Below, one piece after another: positions 36,390 to 45,320 of a stretch of 64,000 bases of DNA. A program made the position numbers and the translations under genes. The stretch is from positions 372,001-436,000 of the forward strand of contig NZ_NOKT01000001.1 of the NCBI RefSeq assembly GCF_002237655.1. Reading direction: 5' to 3'. Source of the stretch: Streptomyces sp. XY006 (GTDB taxonomy: Bacteria > Actinomycetota > Actinomycetes > Streptomycetales > Streptomycetaceae). The notes below the pieces were generated by a model. That model did not search any database, was not told the origin of the DNA, and saw nothing but the letters and a program-made list of their open reading frames with translations. Numbering within the stretch: the first letter of the stretch is position 1; every line of letters starts with the position of its first letter.

Positions 36390-37211
36390 GTGTTCAGCTC
36401 GAAGTCCTCGCGCCGCAGGGCGCGCACTGCCGGTGTGTTCCTGACGGGTGCGGCGTGCACCGTCATGATGACCGGCGGCGCCGAAGCCATCGTGAGGGGC
36501 AGTGACTCCACTGAGATCTACCCCTCGATGGTGTCCATCCCGGTGACGGGCGTGGACGACCCCACGTTCAAGGGCGTCTGCGGGGGATCGCTGATCGACA
36601 GGACGTGGGTGCTGACAGCCGCCCACTGCGTCGATCCGGCGCTCGTCACGCTGGACGGCACGGTCCGGATCGGCAGTCAGTGGAGGAAGTCCGGGGGCAC
36701 GGTCCGGTCCATCGCGAAGACGCTGTCGCACCCGGGGTACCGCAACGGTGAGGGCACCGCCCCCAATCGCGACGACCTCGCGCTGATCCGCCTGAACCGC
36801 CCGGTCGCCGAGGAGCCCCTCCGCATCGCCGACAAGCCGGGACGGCCCGGCACCCCGACCCGCATCCTGGGCTTCGGCACGATCGACGACACCTCCGACC
36901 CCGCTGGATGGGTCTTTCCCGACCGGCTTCAGGAACTTGACACGCGCCGGGGTGCCGTGTCCGAGTGCGCGCCGGGCTACGCGGACCGCACCCGTCTGAG
37001 CACGATCAGCCAGAGGCCCGGGGCCATGGCATGCAACGGCGACTCCGGCGGTCCGCAACTCCGGCGGGACCACAAGGGCCGCTGGGAGCTGATCGGTGTC
37101 ACCTCGGGGCCCGGCGCCCCAGGCGTGCGCTGCAGCGAGGGCCCGGGGCTCTACACCAGCGCTCCCGCGTACGCGGGCTGGATCCACCAGGCGATGGGCC
37201 GGAACGGCTGA
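36390..37211 (+). CDS. Secreted trypsin-like serine protease (S1)
   Basis: 273 residues, GTG 36390 preceded by GGAG. The N-terminal signal (RRRARTAGVFLTGAACTVMMTGGAEA) is followed by IVRG, the activation-type N-terminus of chymotrypsin-family enzymes, so no long pro-peptide is seen. The catalytic triad is intact: His in VLTAAHCVD, Asp in NRDDLALIRLNRP and Ser in CNGDSGGPQL. The Ser-195 region and an Asp six residues before it (residue 189 position) could not be mapped with certainty. Extracellular; the neighbours are unrelated. Confidence 0.9.
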   Translation: MFSSKSSRRRARTAGVFLTGAACTVMMTGGAEAIVRGSDSTEIYPSMVSIPVTGVDDPTFKGVCGGSLIDRTWVLTAAHCVDPALVTLDGTVRIGSQWRKSGGTVRSIAKTLSHPGYRNGEGTAPNRDDLALIRLNRPVAEEPLRIADKPGRPGTPTRILGFGTIDDTSDPAGWVFPDRLQELDTRRGAVSECAPGYADRTRLSTISQRPGAMACNGDSGGPQLRRDHKGRWELIGVTSGPGAPGVRCSEGPGLYTSAPAYAGWIHQAMGRNG

Positions 37212-37239
37212 TCACAGACATCGGCCAAGTGCCAGGGGC

Positions 37240-38445
37240 TCACTGCTCCAGAAACGCGGCCAACGCCGTCAACAGCCTGTCGACGTCCTCCGCGTCGTTG
37301 TAGGGGGCGAGTCCGATGCGCAGACCGCCGGTGTCGCCGAGGCCCAGGTGGCGGGAGGTCTCGATGGCGTAGAAGTTGCCGGCAGGGGCGTGGATGTCGC
37401 GGGCGGCCAGGAAGCGGTAGGCGTCGGCGGTGTCGTGGCGCTCGAAGGTCAGCAGGAGGGTGGGGGTGCGGTCGGCGGCCCGGGAGTGGACGGTGACCCC
37501 CGGCAGCGCGGCCGGCTGCTTGTCGAGCCGGTCACGCAGGGTGGCCTCGTGCGCTTCGAGGGCGGCGAAGGAGGCGGCCAGCCGCTCCCGCCGGGTTCCC
37601 GTGACGTCCGGGTCGAGGCCGGCCAGGAAGTCGACGGCGGCACGAGTGCCTGCCAGCAACTCGTAGGGGAGAGTGCCCAGTTCGAAACGCTCCGGGACCG
37701 CGTCACTGGAGGGCAGCAGCTTGTCGGGACGCAGACCCTCCAGCAGGGCTGGCCGGGCGGCCAGAACGCCGTGGTGGGGGCCGAGGAACTTGTACGGGGA
37801 GCAGACGAAGAAGTCCGCTCCCAGCGCCGGCAGATCCACCAGCGTGTGGGCGGTGTAGTGCACGCCGTCGACATGGACGAGCGCTCCGGCCTCGTGGACC
37901 AGGCGGCAGATCTCGGCGATCGGAGGGCGGGTGCCGATCAGGTTGGAGGCTGCGGTGACGGCGACGAGACGGGTGCGGTCGGACAGGACGGCGCGGATGT
38001 CGTCGGCCGTCAACTCCCCGGTGTCGGGGTCGAAGTCGGCCCAGCGCACGGTGGCGCCGGCCCGCTCCGCCGCCTGCACCCAGGGGCGGATGTTGGCGTC
38101 GTGATCGAGGCGGGTGACGACGACCTCGTCACCCGGCCCCCAGGACGTGGCGAGGGTGCGGGCGAGGTCGTAGGTGAGCTGGGTGGCGCCGCGCCCGAAG
38201 ACGATTCCCGCCGGGTCCGCGCCCAGCAGGTCGGCCACGGCCCGGCGCGCTCCGATGACGATGTCCTGGGCGTTGCGTTCTCCCAGGGAGTACTGCCCCC
38301 GGTTGGACAGGGGCCGTGCCAGCGCGTCGGCGATCGCGTCGATGACGGGCCGCGGCGTCTGTGTGCCCCCGGGCCCGTCGAAGTGGACGGTCCCGGCGGC
38401 CAACGCCGGGAACTGAGAGCGCAAGGCGGCGATGTCGTACGTCAA
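37240..38445 (-). CDS. Class-V PLP-dependent aminotransferase (cysteine desulfurase-like, no catalytic Cys)
   Basis: 401 residues. The PLP lysine is in DFFVCSPYKFLGPHHGVLAARP, with the conserved Asp/His of the pocket in LVHVDGVHYTAHT. The N-terminus HFDGPGGTQTPRPVIDAIADALARPLSNRG is that of the VC1184-like desulfurase subgroup. The segment where cysteine desulfurases carry the sulfur-accepting Cys reads HAPAGNFYAIE, with no Cys. So it is probably not a sulfur-relay enzyme but an uncharacterised transaminase/lyase of this branch. It is divergent from the GCS2 ligase, with about 190 bases between. Confidence 0.88.
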   Translation of the reverse strand: MTYDIAALRSQFPALAAGTVHFDGPGGTQTPRPVIDAIADALARPLSNRGQYSLGERNAQDIVIGARRAVADLLGADPAGIVFGRGATQLTYDLARTLATSWGPGDEVVVTRLDHDANIRPWVQAAERAGATVRWADFDPDTGELTADDIRAVLSDRTRLVAVTAASNLIGTRPPIAEICRLVHEAGALVHVDGVHYTAHTLVDLPALGADFFVCSPYKFLGPHHGVLAARPALLEGLRPDKLLPSSDAVPERFELGTLPYELLAGTRAAVDFLAGLDPDVTGTRRERLAASFAALEAHEATLRDRLDKQPAALPGVTVHSRAADRTPTLLLTFERHDTADAYRFLAARDIHAPAGNFYAIETSRHLGLGDTGGLRIGLAPYNDAEDVDRLLTALAAFLEQ

Positions 38446-38633
38446 CGTTGTAGCTCCTGTCGTGGTCCGGACGCAGGGGCAGTCAACCTCATGAACCGCC
38501 CCGAGGCGAGATCACCCTCCAACGCCCCTCCCCGGCTCCCAGGCGCTCCTGGGCTCCCGGAGCCCTCCCCGGCCCTCCGACGGCCGTCGCCCCCATCCAA
38601 TCTGCCGCCACTTTCTGAGACAGTGTCATCACT

Positions 38634-39809
38634 ATGAGCAGTCAACATCGCAGCGAGACGGCTCCGGTGGACGACCCCGAGCCGCTCCGCCCCTCCGCAC
38701 CCGGCCCCGTTCCGGAACCGCTCACCCTCGGGATCGAGGAAGAACTCCTCCTGATCGACCCGGCCGGCCGGACCCCGAGCCCACACGGACCCGAGTTGGT
38801 CGAGGCGGCGACGGACGCCCTCGGCGACCGGGTGAGCACCGAGCTGACCCGCTACCAGGTCGAACTGCGCACCCACCCGCACAGCTGCCTGAAGGAGGCC
38901 GACGACCAGATCCGTGCCGGCAGAACGACAGCCGCCCGCGCCGCCGCCCGGCTCGGACTGCGCCTCGCCTCCACCGGCACTCCGGTGCACGGCCAGGCGA
39001 CCCCGGTGCCGATGACGCCCGGTGCCCGCTACGCACGCAGCACGGCCCACTTCCGCGCGCTGGACGACGAACAGATCGTGTGCGCCTGCCACGTGCACGT
39101 CGGTCTTCCCGACCCCCGTGACGCCGTCCACGTCAGCAATCATCTGCGCCCCTGGCTGCCGACGTTGACCGCGCTGGCGGCGAACTCCCCTTTCTGGGAC
39201 GGCCGTGACACCGGGTACGCCAGTTGGCGTGCCACCACCTGGGGGCGCTGGCCCGTGGCCGGCCCGCCCCCTTACTTCGAGTCCCCCGCCCACTTCGAGG
39301 ACCTCGTCCACACCCTCCTTGAAGCGGAGGTTCTCATCGACCGGGGAGGCCTGTACTGGGACGTGCGTCCCTCGCACCACCTGCCCACCATCGAGGTCCG
39401 GGTCGCCGACGCCGCGTTGACCCCCGACGACACACTCGTGCTGGGAGCCGTCGTCCGGGCTCTGACGGCCACCGCCCTCGCCGCCGTCCGGGCCGGCGAG
39501 CCGGTCCCGCGCCCGTCACCGGAGGTCCTGCGCGCGGCCTGCTGGCGCGCGGCCCGCGACGGGCTGTCGGGCCAGGGCATCGATCCGGTCACCGGCCGCC
39601 TGATGCCCCAGGCCTCCCTGGTCGAACGACTGCTGAACACCATCGCCCCGGCACTCCGCCGGCACGACGACCTCGACCTCGTACGCGAGCAGTGGCGGCG
39701 CCTGCGGACCGAGGGAAACGGCGCCGACCGCCAGCGCGCGGCCCACCGGCGGCGCCGCAGCACGGACGACGTCGTCGACTACCTCGTCTCGGCCACCTGC
39801 CCGCAGTGA
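38634..39809 (+). CDS. Carboxylate-amine ligase of the GCS2/YbdK family
   Basis: 391 residues with the GCS2 pattern: LTLGIEEELLLIDPAGR, the metal-binding EL-TRYQVELRTHPHSCL, ACHVHVGLPDPRDAVHVSNHLRPWLPTLTALAANSPFWDGRDTGYASWR, and DVRPSHHLPTIEVRVADAALT. This group catalyses ATP-dependent amide-bond formation similar to gamma-glutamyl-cysteine synthetase, but its physiological substrate in streptomycetes is uncertain. It stands alone and is divergent from the class-V enzyme. Confidence 0.92.
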   Translation: MSSQHRSETAPVDDPEPLRPSAPGPVPEPLTLGIEEELLLIDPAGRTPSPHGPELVEAATDALGDRVSTELTRYQVELRTHPHSCLKEADDQIRAGRTTAARAAARLGLRLASTGTPVHGQATPVPMTPGARYARSTAHFRALDDEQIVCACHVHVGLPDPRDAVHVSNHLRPWLPTLTALAANSPFWDGRDTGYASWRATTWGRWPVAGPPPYFESPAHFEDLVHTLLEAEVLIDRGGLYWDVRPSHHLPTIEVRVADAALTPDDTLVLGAVVRALTATALAAVRAGEPVPRPSPEVLRAACWRAARDGLSGQGIDPVTGRLMPQASLVERLLNTIAPALRRHDDLDLVREQWRRLRTEGNGADRQRAAHRRRRSTDDVVDYLVSATCPQ

Positions 39810-39969
39810 AGGGAACGCCGTGCCCCGCGCCGGCCGGACGACCCACCCGGGGTCCGCGGCACCGGGGCACGGCGGAATCCGTACGGCTGTCCCGGAGGGG
39901 CAGACGAGCCGGGGCGGTGGTTGCCTGACCTGAAGGACGTTCTTCCGCCGGCAGGAGAAAGGTACGGCC

Positions 39970-40545
39970 GTGGCTTCTGAGCCCTCCCTCCAGTACACCG
40001 TCCCGGGCATGTCCGCCCAGGACAGTTCCGAGATCATCGAGCTGCTCCAGCGGCGGCTGCACTCGCTGAACGATCTGCACCTGACGCTCAAGCACATCCA
40101 CTGGAACGTCGTCGGTCCGCACTTCATCGCGGTGCACGAGATGATCGACCCGCAGGTCGAGCAGGTACGGTCCATGACCGACGACCTGGCCGAACGGATC
40201 TCCACCCTCGGCGGCGTCCCGCAGGGCACGCCCGGGGCACTTGTCGCCGACCGCACCTGGGACGACTACTCCATCGGCAGGGCGGAGGCCATCGAGCACC
40301 TGGGCGCTCTCGACATGGTCTACACCCGCCTCATCGAGGACCACCGCGAGGCGATGGAGGCGACCGAGTCCTCCGACCCCGTCACGCAGGACATCCTCAT
40401 CGAGCAACTGCGCGGACTGGAACTGTTCCAGTGGTTCGTCCGCGCCCACCTGGAGAGCAGCGGCGGGCGCCTGAGCACAGCCGACGCCAGGACGGAACAG
40501 GCGGCCGCGGACCAGGCCGCCGAACAGGCCCGCCGCCAGCCCTGA
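39970..40545 (+). CDS. Dps-family ferritin-like DNA-binding protein
   Basis: 191 residues from GTG 39970 (AGGAGAAAG upstream). The ferroxidase site spans the dimer interface: HLTLKHIHWNVVGPHFIAVHEMIDPQVEQV (His and Asp ligands), and the helical LFQWFVRAHLESSGGR end. The C-terminal tail rich in Ala/Gln/Arg (TEQAAADQAAEQARRQP) may bind DNA. Streptomycetes have several Dps paralogues for stress and sporulation; this is one. No operator was seen in the 160-base upstream region. Confidence 0.93.
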   Translation: MASEPSLQYTVPGMSAQDSSEIIELLQRRLHSLNDLHLTLKHIHWNVVGPHFIAVHEMIDPQVEQVRSMTDDLAERISTLGGVPQGTPGALVADRTWDDYSIGRAEAIEHLGALDMVYTRLIEDHREAMEATESSDPVTQDILIEQLRGLELFQWFVRAHLESSGGRLSTADARTEQAAADQAAEQARRQP

Positions 40546-40662
40546 GCGGAACCCCGCCAGCCTGAACGGAACCCCCGGGCGGCGGACGTCTCGAAGGGAC
40601 GCCGCCCCCGTACCACTCGACACTTAATGCAAGTCAAAAGAAAAGCCTGCACGGAACCTTGA

Positions 40663-40677
40663 CCGTGTCAGACACGG
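40663..40677. promoter_or_regulatory. Palindrome CCGTGTC-A-GACACGG upstream of discoidin/beta-helix gene
   Basis: A perfect 15-base palindrome (7-base arms around one A). It lies just downstream of TTGACC, a possible -35, so it may be an operator overlapping the promoter. Confidence 0.6.
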
Positions 40678-40688
40678 CGGGCATGGTC

Positions 40689-40704
40689 GGGAGAGCGCTC
40701 TCCC
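40689..40704. promoter_or_regulatory. LacI-type operator (GGGAGAGCGCTCTCCC)
   Basis: A perfect 16-base palindrome with a central CG, 33 bases before the ATG of the beta-helix gene. It closely resembles operators of actinobacterial LacI-type regulators of sugar genes such as the CebR box. The LacI regulator at 46514-47536 is the natural candidate to bind it. Confidence 0.75.
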
Positions 40705-40737
40705 ACTCACCCCGTCCCCGTGTCGAGGAGTTCCTCC

Positions 40738-42930
40738 ATGCCCGCTGTCGGCATACCCTCCGCTTCACCGCCGTCGCGCAGACCCGGCCGCCGCGGTCTC
40801 GTCGGCGTCCTGGTCACCGCCCTGGCCGCCGCCCTGCTCGCCGTAGTCCCGGCCACGCAGGCCCAGGCCGCACCCGTCCTGCTCTCCCAGGGCAAGCCGG
40901 TCACCGCCTCCAGCCAGGAGCACTACGGCACCCCGGCCACGGCAGCGGTCGACGGCGACGACGGCACCCGCTGGTCGAGCGCCGCCGCCGATCCGCAGTG
41001 GATCCGCGTCGACCTCGGTGCCCCCGCCTCCCTCAGCCGGGTCGAACTGCGCTGGGAGGCCGCCTACGCCACGTCCTACCGCATCGAGACGTCCCAGAAC
41101 GGTACGGACTGGACGACGGCCCACTCCACCACCACCGGCGCCGGCGGCACGGAAACCGTGAACGTCTCCGGCACCGCTCGCTACGTCCGCATGCTCGGCA
41201 CCGTCCGCGCCACTCCCTACGGCTACTCCCTCTGGGAGTTCAAGGTCTACGGCACCACCGGCGACGACCCCGGCCCGGTCACCCCGGGCGGCGACCTCGG
41301 CCCGAACGTGCACGTCTTCGACCCGTCGACGCCGGGGATCCAGGCCAAGCTGGACCAGGTCTTCAAGGAGCAGGAGTCGGCCCAGTTCGGCTCCGGCCGG
41401 CACGCCTTCCTCTTCAAGCCGGGCACGTACGACAACCTCAACGCCCAGATCGGCTTCTACACCCAGATCGCCGGCCTCGGCCTCAGCCCCGACGACACCA
41501 CGATCAACGGTGACATCACCGTCGACGCCGGGTGGTTCAACGGCAACGCTACCCAGAACTTCTGGCGCGGCGCGGAGAACCTCGCCGTGAAGCCGGTCAA
41601 CGGCACCAACCGCTGGGCCGTCTCCCAGGCCGCCTCGTTCCGCCGGATGCACGTCAAGGGCGGCCTCAACCTCGCGCCCAACGGCTACGGCTGGGCCAGC
41701 GGCGGCTACATCGCCGACAGCAGGATCGACGGCCAGATCGGCAACTACTCGCAGCAGCAGTGGTACACCCGCGACAGCTCCATCGGCGGCTGGTCCAACA
41801 GCGTGTGGAACCAGGTCTTCTCCGGCGTCGAGGGCGCTCCCGCGACCAGCTTCCCCGAGCCCCGCTACACCACGCTCGGCACGACACCGATCTCCCGCGA
41901 GAAGCCCTTCCTCTACCTGGACGGCGGCGAGTACAAGGTCTTCGCGCCCGCCAAGCGGACCGACGCGCGCGGCACCACCTGGGCGGGCGGCACCCCGCAG
42001 GGCGAGTCCGTCCCGCTGAGCAGGTTCTACGTCGTCAAGCCCGGCGCCACGGCGGCCACCATCAACGCCGCGCTCGCCCAGGGCCTGCACCTGCTGTTCA
42101 CCCCGGGCGTCTACCACGTCGACCGGACCATCAACGTCGAGCGGGCGAACACCATCGTCCTGGGACTCGGTCTCGCCACGATCATCCCGGACAACGGCGT
42201 GACCGCCATGCGGGTCGCCGACGTCGACGGCGTGCGGCTCGCCGGCTTCCTCATCGACGCCGGACCGGTCAACTCCCCGACGCTGCTGGAGATCGGCCCG
42301 CAGGGCGCGTCCGCCGACCACGCGGCCAACCCCACCACCGTGCAGGACGTGTACATCCGCATCGGCGGAGCCGGCGCGGGCAAGGCGACCACCAGCATGG
42401 TGGTCAACAGCCACGACACGATCATCGACCACACCTGGGTGTGGCGGGCCGACCACGGCGAGGGCGTCGGCTGGGAGACCAACCGGGCCGACTACGGCGT
42501 CCGCGTCAACGGCGACGACGTCCTGGCGACCGGCCTGTTCGTCGAGCACTTCAACAAGTACGACGTCGAGTGGTACGGCGAACGCGGCCGGACGATCTTC
42601 TACCAGAACGAGAAGGCCTACGACGCGCCGAACCAGGCCGCCATCCAGAACGGCACGACGAAGGGGTACGCCGCCTACCGGGTCGACGACTCGGTCGACA
42701 CCCACGAGGCATGGGGCCTGGGCAGCTACTGCAACTACAACGTCGACCCCGGCATCCGCCAGGACCACGGCTTCAAGACCCCCGTCAAACCGGGAGTGAA
42801 GTTCCACAGCCTCCTGGTGGTCTCCCTCGGCGGCATGGGCCACTACAACCACGTCATCAACGACACCGGAGCCTCCACGGTCCCGGCCGGCACCTCGACC
42901 GTGCCGTCCACCGTCGTGTCCTTCCCCTGA
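40738..42930 (+). CDS. Secreted discoidin plus right-handed beta-helix protein
   Basis: 730 residues from ATG 40738 (GAGGAG site). Signal peptide with arginine-rich start (RRPGRRGLVGVLVTALAAALLAVVPATQAQAA, cleavage near residue 41). Then an F5/8C (CBM32) domain, about 45-180 (LLSQGKPVTASSQ, TRWSSAAADPQWIRVDLGA, YGYSLWEFKVYG). A ~540-residue region follows with repeated short strands (TTINGDITVDAGWFNGNATQNFWRGAENLAVKPVNGTNRWAVSQAASFRRMHVKGGLNLAPNGYGW) typical of a beta-helix such as pectate-lyase-superfamily enzymes. Proteins like this are often annotated only as 'F5/8 type domain protein' or 'adenylyl cyclase'; no catalytic residues are assigned. It leads a row of three secreted genes on this strand. 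Confidence 0.8.
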   Translation: MPAVGIPSASPPSRRPGRRGLVGVLVTALAAALLAVVPATQAQAAPVLLSQGKPVTASSQEHYGTPATAAVDGDDGTRWSSAAADPQWIRVDLGAPASLSRVELRWEAAYATSYRIETSQNGTDWTTAHSTTTGAGGTETVNVSGTARYVRMLGTVRATPYGYSLWEFKVYGTTGDDPGPVTPGGDLGPNVHVFDPSTPGIQAKLDQVFKEQESAQFGSGRHAFLFKPGTYDNLNAQIGFYTQIAGLGLSPDDTTINGDITVDAGWFNGNATQNFWRGAENLAVKPVNGTNRWAVSQAASFRRMHVKGGLNLAPNGYGWASGGYIADSRIDGQIGNYSQQQWYTRDSSIGGWSNSVWNQVFSGVEGAPATSFPEPRYTTLGTTPISREKPFLYLDGGEYKVFAPAKRTDARGTTWAGGTPQGESVPLSRFYVVKPGATAATINAALAQGLHLLFTPGVYHVDRTINVERANTIVLGLGLATIIPDNGVTAMRVADVDGVRLAGFLIDAGPVNSPTLLEIGPQGASADHAANPTTVQDVYIRIGGAGAGKATTSMVVNSHDTIIDHTWVWRADHGEGVGWETNRADYGVRVNGDDVLATGLFVEHFNKYDVEWYGERGRTIFYQNEKAYDAPNQAAIQNGTTKGYAAYRVDDSVDTHEAWGLGSYCNYNVDPGIRQDHGFKTPVKPGVKFHSLLVVSLGGMGHYNHVINDTGASTVPAGTSTVPSTVVSFP

Positions 42931-43072
42931 CGTCCCACCCCTGATCGGCCGCCCGTCGGCCACGACTCCCCTTCCGGGCCGGATGACATCCCCGCGCCCC
43001 GGCCCGGAAGGGGCCCCACCGGTGCTCCCACAGCGCCGCTCGTTGGCTCTCCCCACACCGCCAGGAGCAGAC

Positions 43073-45238
43073 GTGTCTCCCACATCCCAGTCCCGCGGAC
43101 CAGCCGTCCGGCGTGCCGTCCCCCTGCTCGCCCTCGGCGCACTGATGGCGTCCCCGCTCGCCCTCGCCGCCCCGCCTGCCCATGCGGCGGAGACCCTGCT
43201 CTCCCAGGGCAGGCCCGCCACCGCCTCCTCCCAGGAAGGGGACGGTTACGCCCCCTCGGCGGCCGTCGACGGCAACCTCACCGGTACCCGCTGGGCCAGC
43301 CGCTGGAGCGACCCCCAGTGGATCCAGGTCGACCTCGGACAGCGGTCCGACCTCAGCCGGGTGGTCCTGACCTGGGAGGGCGCGTACGGCAGGAGCTACC
43401 AGATCCAGGCGTCCGACGACGGCACGGACTGGACCACCCTGAAGACCGTGACCGGAGGTGACGGCGGCACGGACGAGATCGCCGTCACCGGCTCCGGCCG
43501 CTACGTCCGCATGCTGGGCACCGAGCGCGCGGGCGGCTACGGCTACTCCCTGTGGGAGTTCCAGGTGTACGGGACCACGGACGGCACGTCGCCCGCCACG
43601 GGAGCGGTCAAGGTCACCGGCTCCCGGGGGAACTGGCAACTGACCGTCGGCGGACAGCCCTACACCGTCAAGGGCCTGACCTGGGGCCCCGCCATCGCGG
43701 ACGCTCCCAAGTACCTGCCCGACGTGAAGTCCATGGGGGTCAACACCATCCGCACCTGGGGCACCGACGGCGGCACCAGGCCACTGCTGGACAGTGCCGC
43801 CGCGAACGGCCTCAAGGTCGTCAACGGCTTCTGGCTGCAGCCCGGCGGCGGCCCGGGCTCCGGCGGCTGTGTCAACTACGTCACCGACACCACGTACAAG
43901 ACCAACATGCTCACCGAGTTCGCCAAGTGGGTGGAGGAGTACAAGAACCACCCGGCGACCCTCATGTGGAACGTCGGCAACGAGTCGGTCCTCGGCCTGC
44001 AGAACTGCTACAGCGGAACGGAGCTGGAGGCGCAGCGCAACGCCTACACCGGCTTCGTCAACGACGTCGCCAAGAAGATCCACAGCATCGACCCCGACCA
44101 CCCCGTCACCTCCACCGACGCCTGGACGGGAGCCTGGCCCTACTACAAGCGCAACGCACCCGACCTCGACCTGTACTCGATGAACTCCTACGGCGACATC
44201 TGCGGCGTGCGCGAGGACTGGGAGCAGGGCGGCTACACCAAGCCGTACCTCATCACCGAGGGCGGACCGGCGGGGGAATGGGAGGTGCCGGACGACGCCA
44301 ACGGCGTGCCCGACGAGCCGACCGACGCGCAGAAGGCCGAGGGCTACACCAAGGCCTGGGACTGCGTCACCGGCCACCGGGGCGTCGCCCTCGGCGCCAC
44401 CCTCTTCCACTACGGCGTCGAGCACGACTTCGGCGGCGTCTGGTTCAACCTCGTGCCCGACGGACTGAAGCGGCTCTCCTACTACGCCGTGAAGCGGGCC
44501 TACACCGGAACCGCCGGCAACGACAACACCCCACCCGTCATCTCCGGCATGGCCGTCAGCCCGGCCTCGTCCGCCCCGGCCGGCGGCGAGTTCACCGTCC
44601 GCGCGGACGTGCGCGACCCCGACGGCGACCCGATCACCTACAAGATCTTCCTCAGCGGCAACTACGCCAACGGTGACAAGCGCCTCGTCGAGGCCGCCTG
44701 GCGGTCCACCGGCAACGGCACGTTCGCGGTGACCGCTCCCGAGAAGCTCGGCGTGTGGAAGGTGTACATCCAGGCCGAGGACGGCCGCGGCAACGCCGGC
44801 ATCGAGACCAAGTCGGTCAAGGTCGTCGCCCCGCCGGTCACCGGCACGAACGTGGCGCTGCACAAGCCCACCACCGCATCCTCCTTCCAGTCCTCCTACG
44901 GCGACTGCCCCTGCGAACCCGCCAAGGCGACGGACGGCCGGGCCGACACGCGCTGGGCCAGCGACTGGAGCGACCCGCAGTGGATCCAGGTCGACCTCGG
45001 CTCGGGCACACCCGTCCGCAAGCTCCAGCTCGTCTGGGACCCCGCCTACGCCAAGTCCTACGAGGTCCGGGTCTCCGACGACGGCACCACCTGGCGGACG
45101 CTCCACTCCACCACCACCGGCAACGGCGACGTCGACACCATCGACGCCGCGACGACCGCACGGTACGTACGGCTGCACCTGACGGCGCGTGGCACCGGCT
45201 GGGGCTACTCGCTGCACGAGTTCGGCATCTACAGCTGA
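43073..45238 (+). CDS. Secreted glycoside hydrolase (GH2/GH5-clan-like TIM barrel) with two discoidin domains
   Basis: 721 residues from GTG 43073 (AGGAG seven bases before). Signal peptide (AVPLLALGALMASPLALAAPPAHAA), an F5/8C domain (about 40-175), a TIM-barrel catalytic region (about 185-490), an Ig-like spacer (about 500-590) and a C-terminal F5/8C domain. The barrel has VNTIRTWGTDGGTRPLLD and the acid/base Glu near residue 302 in MWNVGNESVLG (NE pair of clan A). Its second Glu, near residue 395 in LITEGGPAGEW, sits where the nucleophile is expected. The substrate is a polysaccharide, likely beta-glucan-like, but that is inference. It is in one row with the gene before it (143-base gap) and the DUF1996 gene after. 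Confidence 0.85.
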   Translation: MSPTSQSRGPAVRRAVPLLALGALMASPLALAAPPAHAAETLLSQGRPATASSQEGDGYAPSAAVDGNLTGTRWASRWSDPQWIQVDLGQRSDLSRVVLTWEGAYGRSYQIQASDDGTDWTTLKTVTGGDGGTDEIAVTGSGRYVRMLGTERAGGYGYSLWEFQVYGTTDGTSPATGAVKVTGSRGNWQLTVGGQPYTVKGLTWGPAIADAPKYLPDVKSMGVNTIRTWGTDGGTRPLLDSAAANGLKVVNGFWLQPGGGPGSGGCVNYVTDTTYKTNMLTEFAKWVEEYKNHPATLMWNVGNESVLGLQNCYSGTELEAQRNAYTGFVNDVAKKIHSIDPDHPVTSTDAWTGAWPYYKRNAPDLDLYSMNSYGDICGVREDWEQGGYTKPYLITEGGPAGEWEVPDDANGVPDEPTDAQKAEGYTKAWDCVTGHRGVALGATLFHYGVEHDFGGVWFNLVPDGLKRLSYYAVKRAYTGTAGNDNTPPVISGMAVSPASSAPAGGEFTVRADVRDPDGDPITYKIFLSGNYANGDKRLVEAAWRSTGNGTFAVTAPEKLGVWKVYIQAEDGRGNAGIETKSVKVVAPPVTGTNVALHKPTTASSFQSSYGDCPCEPAKATDGRADTRWASDWSDPQWIQVDLGSGTPVRKLQLVWDPAYAKSYEVRVSDDGTTWRTLHSTTTGNGDVDTIDAATTARYVRLHLTARGTGWGYSLHEFGIYS

Positions 45239-45243
45239 CGACG

Positions 45244-45271
45244 GCGAAGGGCGCCCGGCGTCGCCCTTCGC
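45244..45271 (+). terminator. Intercistronic hairpin
   Basis: Ten-base perfect arms GCGAAGGGCG (45244-45253) and CGCCCTTCGC (45262-45271) with an eight-base loop, six bases after the glycoside hydrolase stop. It may end or stabilise that transcript before the DUF1996 gene. Confidence 0.65.
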
Positions 45272-45320
45272 ACCCAGGCGGCTGTCACCACACAGGCACC
45301 TCGGCGGGCAAGGAGGCCCC

